From positions 25,489,578-25,553,577 of the forward strand of contig CM043808.1 of the NCBI GenBank assembly GCA_023974075.1: 64,000 nucleotides of DNA, written 5' to 3'. Position numbers and translations under genes: made by a program. The notes beneath the pieces were generated by a model. That model was not told the origin of the DNA. It searched no databases and worked only from the letters and a program-made list of their open reading frames with translations. The DNA comes from Chaenocephalus aceratus (Eukaryota; Chordata; Actinopteri; Perciformes; Channichthyidae). Of the stretch, positions 34,076-46,180 are shown one piece after another. Numbering within the stretch: the stretch's first letter is position 1; each line of letters opens with the position of its first letter.

Positions 34076-35575
34076 ATGGGGTATGGGCAAATCCTCCACC
34101 GGCGGGGGAATGAGGAGGACCAGGTCCACCTCAACGTGGGGGGGTTTCGGCACCATGTGGATCCGGATATGCTGCTCCGCTTCCCTCACACACGCCTGGC
34201 CCGTCTGCTGTGCTGCCAAAGCGAGGCGGCCATCCTGGAGCTGTGTGACGACTACAGCCCGTCCGAGAAGGAGTACTACTTCGACAGGAATCCCCAGGTT
34301 TTCCTTGGTGTGCTCAACTTCTACCACACGGGACATATCCACATGATGGAGGAGGTGTGCGTCTTCTCCTTCAGCCAGGAGATAGAGTACTGGGGGATCC
34401 AGGAGCTCCACCTGAGCCCCTGCTGCAGCTACTGGTACCACGAGAGGAAGGAGTACATTGACGACGGAGACTGGGATGTGAGGAGTGACGACCAGCAGCA
34501 GCCCAGCCTGGACTCCTCCTTTGAGGAGCTCTCTGCGCTCGATCAAGACATGGCCAAGTTCAAAGGAGCCTGGTGTGCAGAGGTGAGGAGCTACGTGTGG
34601 CTGCGGCTGGAGGACCCTGGTCACTCAACAGGTTCAAAGATCATCGCCGTGGCCTCCCTCTGCTTGGTGTTGACCTCCATCGTTGCCATGTGTGTCCACA
34701 GCATGCCTGAGTATCAGAAGAAGGACGAAAACGATAAACTCATCGAGGATCCTGTCCTTGAGATCCTCGAGGAGGTCTGCATCGCCTGCTTTTCCGCTGA
34801 GTTCCTCCTCAGGCTGATTGTTTCACCCTCACGCAGGAAGTTCCTCTCAAACCCCTTAAACCTCATCGATGTTGCCTCCATTTTGCCATTTTACGCAACT
34901 TTAGCTCTGGAAACAGCCGATAAGGAAGCAGCAGAGGAGAACGAGGACTTACAAAATGTTGGGAAGGTGGTGCAGGTTCTCCGCCTCATGAGGGTTCTCC
35001 GGATCCTGAAGCTGGCTCGCCACTCCATCGGTTTGCGAGCACTGGGCGCCACCGTCCGACACAGCTACCAAGAGGTGGGTCTGCTCCTTCTTTTCCTCTC
35101 GGTGGGGATCTCTATCTTTTCTGCCCTCATCTACTCGGCAGAGAGGGATGTGGAGAACACAGATCTGGGGACCATCCCTTCAGGCTGGTGGTGGGCAACC
35201 ATCACCATGACCACAGTGGGTTACGGTGACACCTGCCCGGTAACGCTGGCGGGGAAGATAGTGGCGACCTTGTGTATCGTGTGTGGCCTGTTGGTGGTGG
35301 CTCTGCCCATCACCATTATCTTCAATAAGTTTTCAAAGTACTATCAAAGAAACAAAGCCATGGAGGGTAAGGGTATCACTAAGCCTGAAAGAAAAGATCC
35401 AGAGATTCCTTATTATAACATAAAAGACCTCTTCGCAGGAAGCGTGTATCCCTTTATCGGAAGTATCGCCTTCAGGAACAGTGTGAGCAGCGCAGGAGAC
35501 GAGACGGACGCCTCCAGTCTCCAGGATATAGAGATGTATGACAACGAGACTTGTGAAAATGGTGCAGCGAAATGA
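34076..35575 (+). CDS. kcns3: Potassium voltage-gated channel subfamily S member 3 (Kv9.3)
   Basis: Electrically silent Kv alpha subunit that co-assembles with Kv2 channels at the plasma membrane and changes their gating. The 499 residues are encoded in one exon. The T1 tetramerisation domain spans about 17-120 (LNVGGFRHHVD) with the zinc motif H89-x5-C95-x20-C116-C117 of non-Kv1 families. Then come S1 (about 188-208), S2 (229-249), S3 (259-278), the S4 voltage sensor (299-318: RLMRVLRILKLARHS), S5 (333-353), the selectivity filter TTVGYGD (379-385) and S6. S6 has ALPITIIF, lacking the Pro-x-Pro kink of conducting Kv1-4 subunits, as expected for silent subunits. The C-terminus (TDASS, ENGAAK) resembles KCNS3 rather than KCNS1/2. 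The ATG context gaccATGg is good. AATAAA signals lie at 36017 and 36187. Confidence 0.95.
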   Translation: MGYGQILHRRGNEEDQVHLNVGGFRHHVDPDMLLRFPHTRLARLLCCQSEAAILELCDDYSPSEKEYYFDRNPQVFLGVLNFYHTGHIHMMEEVCVFSFSQEIEYWGIQELHLSPCCSYWYHERKEYIDDGDWDVRSDDQQQPSLDSSFEELSALDQDMAKFKGAWCAEVRSYVWLRLEDPGHSTGSKIIAVASLCLVLTSIVAMCVHSMPEYQKKDENDKLIEDPVLEILEEVCIACFSAEFLLRLIVSPSRRKFLSNPLNLIDVASILPFYATLALETADKEAAEENEDLQNVGKVVQVLRLMRVLRILKLARHSIGLRALGATVRHSYQEVGLLLLFLSVGISIFSALIYSAERDVENTDLGTIPSGWWWATITMTTVGYGDTCPVTLAGKIVATLCIVCGLLVVALPITIIFNKFSKYYQRNKAMEGKGITKPERKDPEIPYYNIKDLFAGSVYPFIGSIAFRNSVSSAGDETDASSLQDIEMYDNETCENGAAK

Positions 35576-36200
35576 GATTCAATGGAGTGTCCCTCCCTTT
35601 ATGACTGCAAGTCACTCCGGGCCTCTCAGGGCGCTGCATCACACCGCCTGACTCTCTGAACTGTCTTCCTCCTGCAATCTGACAGAGAAATATGGTGGCT
35701 GTCGATTGTTTTTTTCTTCTTCAAGGGCTTATGAAATATACACAGCGTCACTAAAACCCGGAAATCTTAAGGGAATTTGAGCCTTGCTCAGAGGTCTAAA
35801 AACCCATTTTATGCTTGAAAAAACAGCAATGATGCATGTCGGAGGCCATAATGTTAATGTTTTTTCAAAGTAATGCCCTGTATTGATTTGTCTGCCAGCT
35901 GAAAGTTCAGAGTGAGATTTCAGCTAAAGTCTATAACGACAACAATACTGTTTGCTGTTTCAAAATGGTATTATAGATCTCTACTTGACTGATGTTACAC
36001 AGTCTGCATGAACAAAAATAAATGAATTTCTGAATAATGTGTAGAAATATGCAATAGTTTTGATGCTGACCAGGAACTGCCACACAGAAGCACTGATATA
36101 CCAGGTTATTGGTGTTTAACTTTTCTTTTGGATAGTTGTTTCCGCATGCTGGGTGACTCCTAGGGAGATAACTCATGTGGACATGAAATAAAACTCAGTG
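35576..36200 (+). other. Probable 3' UTR of kcns3
   Basis: Non-coding sequence after the stop, with AATAAA hexamers at 36017-36022 and 36187-36192. The transcript end is inferred only. Confidence 0.5.
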
Positions 36201-37784
36201 AATCGGAAGAAATATGCCTCTCGTTTGTGACATGGCATACAGTAAGGTGTACCGCCCACTCACTCAGACAAGGTTTGCAGCTCAGGTTCATTGCATTTAT
36301 TCATCGCCATATGTTCTTCACTAAAATAACTCTAAAATCTAAACCAACCTGTCATCAGTGTCTTTTCTTTATTGGGGAAATGCACTTTAAACTGTTGACG
36401 AACTTTATGCACATCTTCTTCACTCTTCTGTTCCTGAAAGCATCGATTGGCTGTCCCTTTGTATAATCTCCGGTTGGATGAGCTGCTGTTACTAGAGCTC
36501 GAGATGTCAAATATCGTTCTCTACAGGGGTCTCTAAGGTGCAGCTCTTCAGAAGCTTCTACACTTAAAGCTCAAATGTTATTTTCCAATATAATGTTCAG
36601 ATGGTTTCTTATGTATCAGCTAGATGTTAATGAATGAAACACATTAACAAAATAATGAATGGGTGTCACTGTGGAGTTGCAGAGGTTGGTTTAGGGACTA
36701 GCTGCAGCATAACCAGGACAGATAATCTAATTCTGCTTTGATTGATGGTAAATTAGTTTTGATTGTTTGGCTTCCTGTCTCAGGTGGGCAACATGGGATA
36801 TTAGCATATTGCTCAATCCGCACTTTTTTTAATGACAGGGGTCTTGGTACAGATAAGCATTGATTTTCAATTATTATTATTCACACAGATGCACGAATGG
36901 CTGAATAATATTGGATTTATTCGTCACACTTTATGTCCGATAATAAATCTGACAAATAGTGTTCTGTCACTCAAAAACTATGCTTATTTGTTTTCTTGTT
37001 TCTGTGTTGCAGAAAACAATAATCAATATTCTTAACTCTTGTTGACCTTCTTCCAATATCAAGTTATCTGAAAAGTTGAAATATTTTTCTTCTCTTTTTT
37101 AAATCTCATACCTCATCGCAAAACCAAAAGCTGTTGAACCTCTGCAATAAAAAGTAAATGCAGAAAATTAGGGATTACATTTGAGACAATGCTAGCTTGT
37201 TCACAGTAAAATGTAAACAAAACTGTAAAAATGAACTATGGCTGCCATTAAGTGAGGATGGATGCTTTAATGATCATTACCACAGCTGAATTCCCACTTT
37301 GATTCATGATGTAAGAAACATTATGAAACCAAACCTCTCTCAGAACTTTTTTAACAGAAATGCTAACACAAGTTGCGTTGGCCTACAGTTTGTCAGGAAA
37401 ATGTGTGAAATGCATCAATGGATTTCTCCTCAGCTTCCATTATAAAGGGTCTTCAGGCTAATCTGTAATTGTTATTGGATTTTTCAGATAGCTGTCTGTT
37501 TGTTAAAGAATCCATCGCAGGAAATGGCGATCAAGCACCGTCGGCAAACAATAGTGATGGTTTTGCGTTCCTCACCATTAATCCCACCCTCGTGGCTTTG
37601 GACGTTCAGGGAAGTGGGTTTCAATGTCGGTTCACTTTGCCATCAGCAAAAATGTATTCCCTTATTGAACTTATGTCAGGATGTGCATCTTATATTTCCC
37701 ATTTCCCATCGCAGCTTGTGGTCCCCATCTGGCTTCTGAAAGTTTCGTATTTTTTGAGGTAATTGTAGGGTCGTTGTTATTGTC
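36201..37784. other. No gene recognised
   Basis: AT-rich intergenic sequence with no splice-supported coding segment or terminal repeats. Confidence 0.4.
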
Positions 37785-37945
37785 AGTGGCGGAAAGTACA
37801 TTACTTTAGTACTTAGTAAAGTAACTTAAATACAATTTTGAGGTGCTTAACTTTCCATTTTATACTTTGACTCCAAGGGGCAACATGTTGAATTGTATTT
37901 TTGCTCCACTACATTTATCTGACACCTTTAGTTACTTGTAAAATC
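37785..37945. repeat. Dispersed fish repeat (ggcggaaagtacatta family)
   Basis: The blocks agtggcggaaagtacattac and ctccactacatttatctgac belong to a frequent fish interspersed repeat, related to pieces at about 8450 and 26740. Confidence 0.5.
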
Positions 37946-40900
37946 AAGAAAAAGGAAACCGGAGTTTGTTGCAATGAATAAAAATGGGACCGCTGTCTAC
38001 AGATATTTAAGTCACTGTAAATGTAACAAACGAACTCAAAGAGTTGGATGTAGGGCTGAGTTTAAAGACAACAAGATATGCATCACACAGAGGGGGGAGG
38101 AACAGTGGAGTCAGGGTGTTATTAATGTAAAGGGTAGAAAAAGCCAATTACCTGTAAATGTCACAGTGCAGGTGTCAGCACAAATGTCGATGTTGCAGCA
38201 CTGACAAGGTGAACCGTGTTTCTAACTTGCCCTTTAGGCTTTTTATTTTTTTCTTAAAATGAAAAAAGCTTCATTACATTAAGGCTGTAGTAAAGTTGCT
38301 AACCAAAATACTTCTGTCGGTCAAATTAAGTCTTAATCCTGATGATTGGATGCAGCGGAGAATTTAAACCACCAGGATAAAAGGTGTCACTGATCATCGA
38401 GTTCCTGTCAGAAAGACGGTGGTCATTTCCTTGAGTGGGAAATAAAAACAGATCAATAACAATTATCTAAGCAGGTTTTTCTTCTCAAATGGGTTGTGTT
38501 TGTAATAGCCAGCAACTTTGATGCTGATTTGAAGAGAGTTGTCTGTGTGCAGAGAGTGACAGTGAAGTCTTGCAGTGCTGCAGAGGCTGCTGGATCGCAA
38601 TGTTTAACAAAACTCGATACAGAGAAGAATGGAGAGAGACGATCAAAGTGAAGTTCAAGTTTTTTGAAGAGAGACCATTAATCTTTCGATGGAAATCTGA
38701 CATCTGTTTTCAGGGTGGTATACACGATATATACTGTATATATTACATAAAGCCTCTGGCTCCGTGAAGGCACTTGTCCCTATACCTCGCACAAGAGGAA
38801 AAGGTCACTGCAGTGATGAATTTGCAAAATGCAAACAGGAATTGTATGTAGTGTGAAATACTGCAGGAACCCAGTGCCCGAGCTCTAAGGTTGCTACTTT
38901 ACCACCTTTATAAGTGTCAAGTCATTGAGTTTTAATAGATAAAAACACAATTCAAAACTTGTAGAGAATTGGCCAAGAACCAAATGGGATTCTGCAAAGT
39001 TGGCTTTAATAGATTAAGGTTGTGATTGTTTAATTAATGTCAAATAAAAATTCGGAAGACCTTGTATTACATATTGTTATGTTATTTTACATAATGTTGT
39101 TGTTGGGCAGATTGACGTTTTTATGGGACACAACTGTTACCTTTGCCCATTTAATATTACATCAGTTACAAAGTTTGCAAAAAGTTGAGGTGTCTGAATA
39201 CTTTCTAAAGCCACTGTGATATAACAGCTAGTGCCTCATATATAAGCACAATATTGACCCCATCCAAAAAGGATACACTTGTTACATTTTAATGAGCTGA
39301 AACGTGATTCTGTGCCTCCTGTCTGGAGCGAAAAACAAGAGACTTGTGGCCGGTATTTAATTTTTCCTGATAGAGGAGACTCTGCTAGGAGGAACTGTTT
39401 TAATATTTCCATCAGCTTAAGCTAATTTGTAATGTCTTGATCCGAGTCTTTGCGTGGTCCGCAGAGTACAGCCAGATCACTTTTACTCTCCCATTACCAT
39501 CAGTGTGGTTTCAGCTCAAGGTCAGATATAACAAAGGAGCCACTTTGTCTATATTGGGTTCCTGCTTTGTTCCCCCATGCAGGTTTGTTACAACGAGGCT
39601 TGATGGATAATTTCATTGTGCATTTCCATAATCATTTATTACTCTGATGGAAGCTGACTTTCTGACTGGGCGTCATAAATCTGCTGTAATTCAGCCAGGC
39701 ATATAAGCCATTTTACATCTATTAACTTTTATTGTGAACAAGCTATGCTTTCATTATTCATTCAGCATTCTTAAACCTGCCTACTCCTCTTCATTTTAGA
39801 TTCAGAAATACTTTATTTTCCATCCCAAATCAATGGATATCTGTCTTGAACTGCCTCAGCCATGGCATAGGTTCTTAAGTTTTCATGAAAATCAACATGT
39901 TAGTAGTTAGTAGTAGCACTTTAAGGACTTTATGGTATGTTGTCTTTAAAAGTTGTGTTTGAAAGCTAACAATAATTAGTAAGTGTACCTTGAATGGGAT
40001 GAGATTTGGGATGAGATGTTCCTATCTGAAATGTGGATGTTTTTGAAAGATGCACAAGCACTTTACTGTGAAACAATTGTGCTACAATCTATTGTTAGCA
40101 TACAGTGGTTGTAATAATTAGTCTATGTGTACAAAATGCATAAATCTAAATTAGGATAGACATATTTTACTTTTTGAACCAGTTTTTTGCCTTTATTATT
40201 AAATGCAGGTCTTGTCTAAAGCTCCACAGCTCGAATCAAACAGGGGATGTTGCAGTTACATATATGGGACTTCACTCCATCATCAGGAAACCCCCTCCTG
40301 ACGCCACTCTAAATCCTTCTCCATTAACCTTTATGTATTCAGTTTATTAGCTTCAGACGTGGCCTGCCCCTTAGATAAAAGGCTTATTGACCCGATTATC
40401 TTAATGTCAAGTGTTTTACACAGACAAAGATACATTATGAGCAAATTGGACTGAAAAAAAGAACAGCTGGGGTCAAACTCACCTTCACCTCACCTTGGCC
40501 ACTGCAGTGTGACTTATCCCATTAAGAACAAGAGAAGACTGAAGCATTTCAATTAGCCTCTTTGGTCACCATTGCAGTCGTGAGCTCATTAATTATGAAG
40601 GCAGAGATAAGCAGATAATCCAGAGTCCCCTGCCTGGTATCCATCTCAGAGGGGGGGTGGGGGCAGGCCTGTGTCCCCTGCGCTCAGCGAGGCATACTGC
40701 AGCGTCGGCTCCTTGGAGAACGAGCTGTTTGTCTTGCAGATGGATTTGATTCCTGTTTGTTTGGACAGGTTACGTGAGGTTACAGCCTAAACATTGCAAG
40801 GATGTTGCACAGCTTAAAACCCCCAAGAATACAAGGAGTAAGGAGACACTGTTCTGCTGCTCATCTAACATACATGTGCAATTTCATTTGTAGTTGAGAT

Positions 40901-41179
40901 AAATATTCCACTTAAAAATATCCCATCCCCCCTCTATGTGGTTTAAAGGCAAGGCATGTTTTTTTATAAAGCACATTTGAACAACAAGGCCATACACCGT
41001 GATTAACAAATAACATCAAATGTAATTAGACAAAGTGCAAAAGAAACACAAATTATTAAATGACATTAAATGACACTTAAAACAACAATTAAAGGCCAAG
41101 CTAAAGTATAATGAGACAGATAACAAATACTAGAATAACAGTTTAAGTGCTATTTAAGAAATGAATGGTTTAAGCTATT
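37946..41179. other. No gene recognised
   Basis: Gene-poor sequence downstream of kcns3. Short frames only, with no exon-like splice flanks. Regulatory content cannot be judged without comparative data. Confidence 0.4.
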
Positions 41180-41430
41180 AAAAGAATATTATTCCACAAT
41201 GTCTGACAACATCCTGCATATATTCTGCATTGACATTGACACTTTTGTTTATCATTTAAGACACTTTTTCCTAAATCCAGTCTGGCATGGATGGTTCTTT
41301 TTTTTAATTCTATTTCTCTATCTGTGTTTTAATTGTTGTTTTACTTTTATGTACGACACCTATCAAATTCCTCGTAAGTGTAAATCTACCTGGTAATAAA
41401 CCTGTTTCTAATTCTGATTCTCATTCTTAT
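41180..41430 (+). repeat. LINE 3' tail fragment ending in ATTCTG-type repeats
   Basis: Ends acctggtaataaacctgttt followed by degenerate attctgattct units, typical of fish Rex/L2-like LINE 3' ends. No coding part is retained. Confidence 0.55.
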
Positions 41431-42237
41431 CATCATTAGAATTTAAAATAAAGTTTGAACAATGCCAAGCTGCGCAGCGTGAGCTTAATGACCCACCAGC
41501 AGCATTTAACCTCCAAGTGTTCACTAGTCTCTCGCAGCAGTTTAAATGTACCAGGTAATAGTGGACGTAAAACTCCTTTCCGTCAACGTTTATGGGACAA
41601 TTTATTAGCTTTATCCCCACTTCAGTATTTACTTACATAGAATTTATGAATAAATCTAGTTTATTTAATTTTCTTCAAAGTAGATATAAAGGAAATATAT
41701 TGTCAATATCAGAGTTTGGACATACTGTAGCTCTCTTAGTTTTAATCACAGGCTCATACACATTATATGAATTGAGTTTACATTTCATTAATGTGTTTCA
41801 GAGTGACAGAGTGCTGAGCTGGGCTGGGCCTAAGTGACGACAGAGTGGATAGGATGAAAAATGTACAGAACACGGCTGCAGCTCTTTGCTGGGATGATGC
41901 CCTGACTCACTCACTATGGAGGGTTGCAATGGAGAGAGCAAGGATTTAATGGAGGCAGTAAAAGAGGGCAGGAGGACACAGAGTCCTGCTAATGAATCAG
42001 AGGAAGGAAGAGAGGATGAGGAGAGCGAGAGGAAGACTGAACAGGGAGGGATGGGCCAGGGAATGACACACACAGATATTCTGCAAACAGCACCCTGACA
42101 TGGATACAATCAAATACTTTTCACCTTTATTTTCATGTAGCCACAGGAGTTAAACCCATTTACATTAAAGAAAGAACACAGCTGTTATTATAGGTAACAA
42201 CTTCAATTCAACTGATTCAATGATGAAAATGATGTGA
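41431..42237. other. No gene recognised
   Basis: Includes a Glu/Arg-rich short frame at 41916-42098 without splice context or an upstream exon. I do not call it a gene. Confidence 0.4.
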
Positions 42238-42241
42238 TTAA

Positions 42242-43023
42242 AGGGGCCCAAAGCTCATGTTTTCATGCTTTAATGTTCAAAGAGCTCTTTGCTTTTTCTC
42301 ATACTGCCTGTGCTGCAGCACCTCTTTTTCCCCTCTGTCTGAAACCAGAGCCCAGTCTGCTCTGATTGGTTAGCTGGCCGGCTCTGTTGTGATTGGTCAA
42401 CCGCTAAGAGATGTCCCGCCCCTTACCCCCTGATCCCACCGGACCGTCTGCGCTGCGCCGCGCTGCGACCTCCTCCTGCGACCTCCTCCTGCGACCTCCT
42501 CCTGCGACCTCCTCCTGCGACCTCCTCCTGCGTCATAAGCGTTACCAGGCGCGTTTCAAAACGTTGCGGAAGCAGAGCGTCGTGTGTGCAGCCTCGCAGT
42601 TGTTGTTTAAACACAAGTTTATTTGGGGGATGGGCCTGGGCCGGATGAACGTTCCACTTCCTGCCTGCGCTGCGCCGCGTCAAAAATAGGATTCATCCTA
42701 TATTTTAAAAATTCCTTGTGGCGAGCAGCTTCTGGGACGCTTCGAGCCGCGGCACAGCGCGGCGGGTCTGGTGGGATTAGGGGGTTAGCCTATATGTACA
42801 ATGTTTCGGAACACTAGTCAATAGAAGTGCAAGTGTTACATAGTGATGTCACTATGTTACGGAAGTAAACAAAGGAGGCCAATCGAGGTGTTTCAGGTAA
42901 GGAAGGGGGAGAGAAACTCCCTCAAGAGGGATCTTTGGGATTTCAGCCTTTGCAGACCATTTTCATGCACACAAACCTATAACACTCTAAAGGGAACAAT
43001 TCAAAAAGAATAATAGGGCCGCT
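42242..43023. mobile_element. TTAA-flanked foldback element, about 0.8 kb
   Basis: Both ends lie at TTAA (42238-42241 and 43024-43027) with short terminal similarity (aggggccc and, inverted, gggccgct). TTAA duplication suggests a piggyBac- or Kolobok-type non-autonomous element. Inside, taccccctgatcccaccgga (about 42423) is repeated inverted as gtgggattagggggtta (about 42770). Confidence 0.6.
42467..42533 (+). repeat. 13-bp minisatellite cgacctcctcctg
   Basis: Five tandem copies of cgacctcctcctg in a GC-rich stretch inside the TTAA-flanked element. Confidence 0.95.
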
Positions 43024-43027
43024 TTAA

Positions 43028-44879
43028 GACAGAATATTCTAATTTCTGAAACAAAAAATACAGAGACTCAACAAGGGCACAAATGGACGAGATACGAACA
43101 AAGCAAAACATTTCGTCAGTTTTGGTTCTTAGTTATCAATACATATTTTATATTTGTAACTTTATTTATATCAAAAACCTTTAACATTAAACCTAAAAAA
43201 AATAGTTGTGACTTTATTACTTTTAGCCTATGATGATAAAATGTATTCATGCATCCATAAATCAGGGCAGAGCCTGGAAACTTACTGCAGCATGTTTGTT
43301 TTTTTTAACCTCGGCTGCAGATTTTTACAGTCAATGATGTGAGCTGCTTGTGCCAAGCAATGCATATGCTGCGTAATTGTGTCCACTCAGTCTTTCACAG
43401 CATCAATACATGTCTGTAATTAAAAATCAATGATAATCTGCACCTTTATTGAATTCTATCTCAGCAGTGATTTAGTTATTAAGTTATGTATCATGGTTTA
43501 ATATCCCTCTAATCTGATTTATTGAGATCTTGTGCATTTGTCCTTAGAGCAGCATAGATGAATGGCTGTGGAGCGTTTTTGGCAGGTATAACAAGAAAGG
43601 GCTTTTGATTAAACAGATGGATGGTACCATCAATCTTGTAAAGTTAATGTGAATGATGTTGACATTATGACCACTGCCCTCAATCCTTGCTAAGCTCTTT
43701 AAAAATGAAAGAAGGGACACTTTAAAGGTAACAGTCTCAATATCTGTCCACTGAGTAAATGGAAGCTCTGGCAAGAGCAATAACACAGTGTTAAAATATC
43801 TTATTGGAAAGAAAAGTTGTGTATTTTAAATAGTACTCAATTAAAAGAAGAAGATGATCAAAATGTGGCTATTCGCATTTCAGAATTATATCATGGATAT
43901 ATAATTGTTCTGATTTAAAATGATTGATGCATTCATGTGTTCATCAATGTTGGTAAAGAAGAGGTTTACTTTAACCAAATTACATATTTTTAGGTAGCTT
44001 AACCTATAATGGTGCATCATAAGTTATTGTTGCATCTACATTTGCAAAGACACTAGTAACAAGCTGTAATGTTATTGAGTAACTTCTGTGCAAAAGGCCA
44101 CTGCTTCTGTCATTGAGGGACTAATGTGCCATAAAGAAATTCTACAACTCACACACACATGTGACATTGAATGAACAATTACCTCACAAACTTTCTTTAA
44201 AAGGTTTGTCAAAGAGGGGGGCAGGCTCTATTTCTCTCTCAATAACTTGCTGTTATCTTCTTCTTCTTTTTTCAAGTCTTCTTCAAATCTCTTCGCTCAT
44301 ATCAGTTTACATTGTCAGCTACAAGCAGCATTTGCTTTGCATTGTCAATTTAACATTAAAATGAAAATGGACTATGGCACCATAAAGCACTTAACAAAGC
44401 TCTGAGGACGTTATTCAGTGAGTAATTGTCCTGTGCATCTCTGAGCGTTATTGTGCCCCAGTGATTGCTTTGATTAGCCCTCAATGACCTTGCTGATAAT
44501 TGATTTGTATACTATATCTCTTACAGGAGGATTGACGCCATTTAAGATTAAGAACATCTACTTACTGTGTGCAATCTCCTTCTTCTATGAGGAGAATTGT
44601 AATTTTCCTCATTATGTGCATTTTAAAAACGGGTTCCTTCTTTCTTCTTTAAATATAAAATAACTGAGTACAGCAATGTCATTTAAAACAAAGCACACGC
44701 CTCCTGGACTGCTTCTGGTCTAATGATCCAGAAAATCATTTTTGGGGATCTAGGTAAAGTGATTAATCAGTTAATTTGGTGGAACCTGCTTAGAATAAAA
44801 CCTGCATCTAAACAATCTTCTTCGCTCTTGTAAGCACAATATTGATTTACATTTTCTTGATTTATTTAATCAGCACATC
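43028..44879. other. No gene recognised
   Basis: AT-rich intergenic sequence without coding, RNA or terminal-repeat signatures. Confidence 0.4.
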
Positions 44880-45898
44880 TTATGGCGCATTTCCACTACA
44901 GCGCGGAGCTCGCTTTAAGCGTGCCGAGCCGTGCCCGTTTTTTGTTGCATTTCCACTTAGCGTAGTACCGGCTAGCGGGTACTATTTCACAGTTTTTCTG
45001 ACCCCATAAAATCAGAGTCAGGCTGAGTATGCTAAACTAGAGAGAGAATCGCTGGCAAGGGGGCTACAACTACAACAAGATGGACATATTTGACCGTGAT
45101 TTAATTGTAATACACGTTTCAAAATTATGCCGAAGTCACAACATACTGATACCGGTTAGTAAAAACCATGAATTAATGCTTTGACAAGTCTGCAGACAGA
45201 CGGCAGGCGAAAAACCTTTTAAAATGCCTGTTTTCTGAATGGAGATCGGCTAAGCTAACGCAGTATATTCTCCGACCGTCCACACTCACAACAACGGCCT
45301 ATACAGACATAAATAAACCAGTGACTGTATCATGGGACCCTGCCTGCAGACCTCCACTCTCAGGACAGTTCCGGTGCAGGCTGTACTCTTAGGAGGACAC
45401 CTCCCATAGATATTTATATATGTATATCTATGACACCTCCACTGTCAGTACAGGAAGTGACGATTCTGACAAGTTTTTTTTCCCGCCCACCGAAGGACTC
45501 GTTTGATGGAAGTTTTCAAATCACAATGGAGACTCATCACGGAGGTGATGAGTCCGCCCACCGTGCACTTTGGGTCGGCCTTGGTCAAGCCCTTTTGACC
45601 CCCCAGCCTGGTTCACGTAAAAGTTTTTCGCTCAAATGACACCATGGAGGAATGTAACGGGAGTTGACAGGGGACTCTGCCCGCCTCACAAGTGCCTATT
45701 TTCGGACACTTTTTTTCACTTTTCCCCGGTTTTATTATTTTTTATATTTTTGGCTATTTCACCCGGTTTCTACCGGGGACATTGCCCGGTCTCGGGTGTC
45801 CCCCCACGTACTGTGTTTATTTTGTATTTGCGTGCATTTCCTGTTCGGAAAGTGGCGCTGCGGCTGTACTGATAGTAACTACAATACAAGGTGTCCGT

Positions 45899-45901
45899 AT
45901 C

Positions 45902-45925
<24 letters not shown>
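45899..45925. repeat. (TA)n microsatellite
   Basis: Short TA run between the two internal direct copies in the PIF-like element. Confidence 0.9.
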
Positions 45926-45932
<7 letters not shown>

Positions 45933-46084
45933 GTATATAATAAAGTGTCACGATCAGTCACGATCCGATTTTATTTTGTATTTGCGTGCATTTCCTGTTT
46001 GGAAAGTGGCACTGTACTGATAGTGGTGATTTTATTTTGAAAAAAAGAAAGAAAACGTGTTCGTCAGAATCGTCACTTCCTGTC

Positions 46085-46180
46085 CTGAGAGTGGAGGTGT
46101 CTTGAGAGTGGAGGTCTGCACCGGAACTGTCCTGAGAGTGGAGGTCTGCACCGGAACTGTCCTGAGAGTGGAGGTCTGCA
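46085..46180 (-). repeat. 31-bp tandem repeat (gagagtggaggtctgcaccg unit)
   Basis: Three copies of ctgagagtggaggtctgcac plus cggaactgtc. The inverse (ctgcagacctccactctcag) occurs once at about 45344-45363. Confidence 0.9.

Noticed and set aside
34049..34624. 191-codon frame on the minus strand
   Set aside because: Antisense shadow of the GC-rich 5' half of kcns3.
41916..42098. Glu/Arg-rich 60-codon frame as a possible exon
   Set aside because: No splice sites fit, low-complexity composition, and no partner exons nearby.
42411..42689. 92-codon frame with CDLLL repeats
   Set aside because: Product of the 13-bp minisatellite inside a foldback element.
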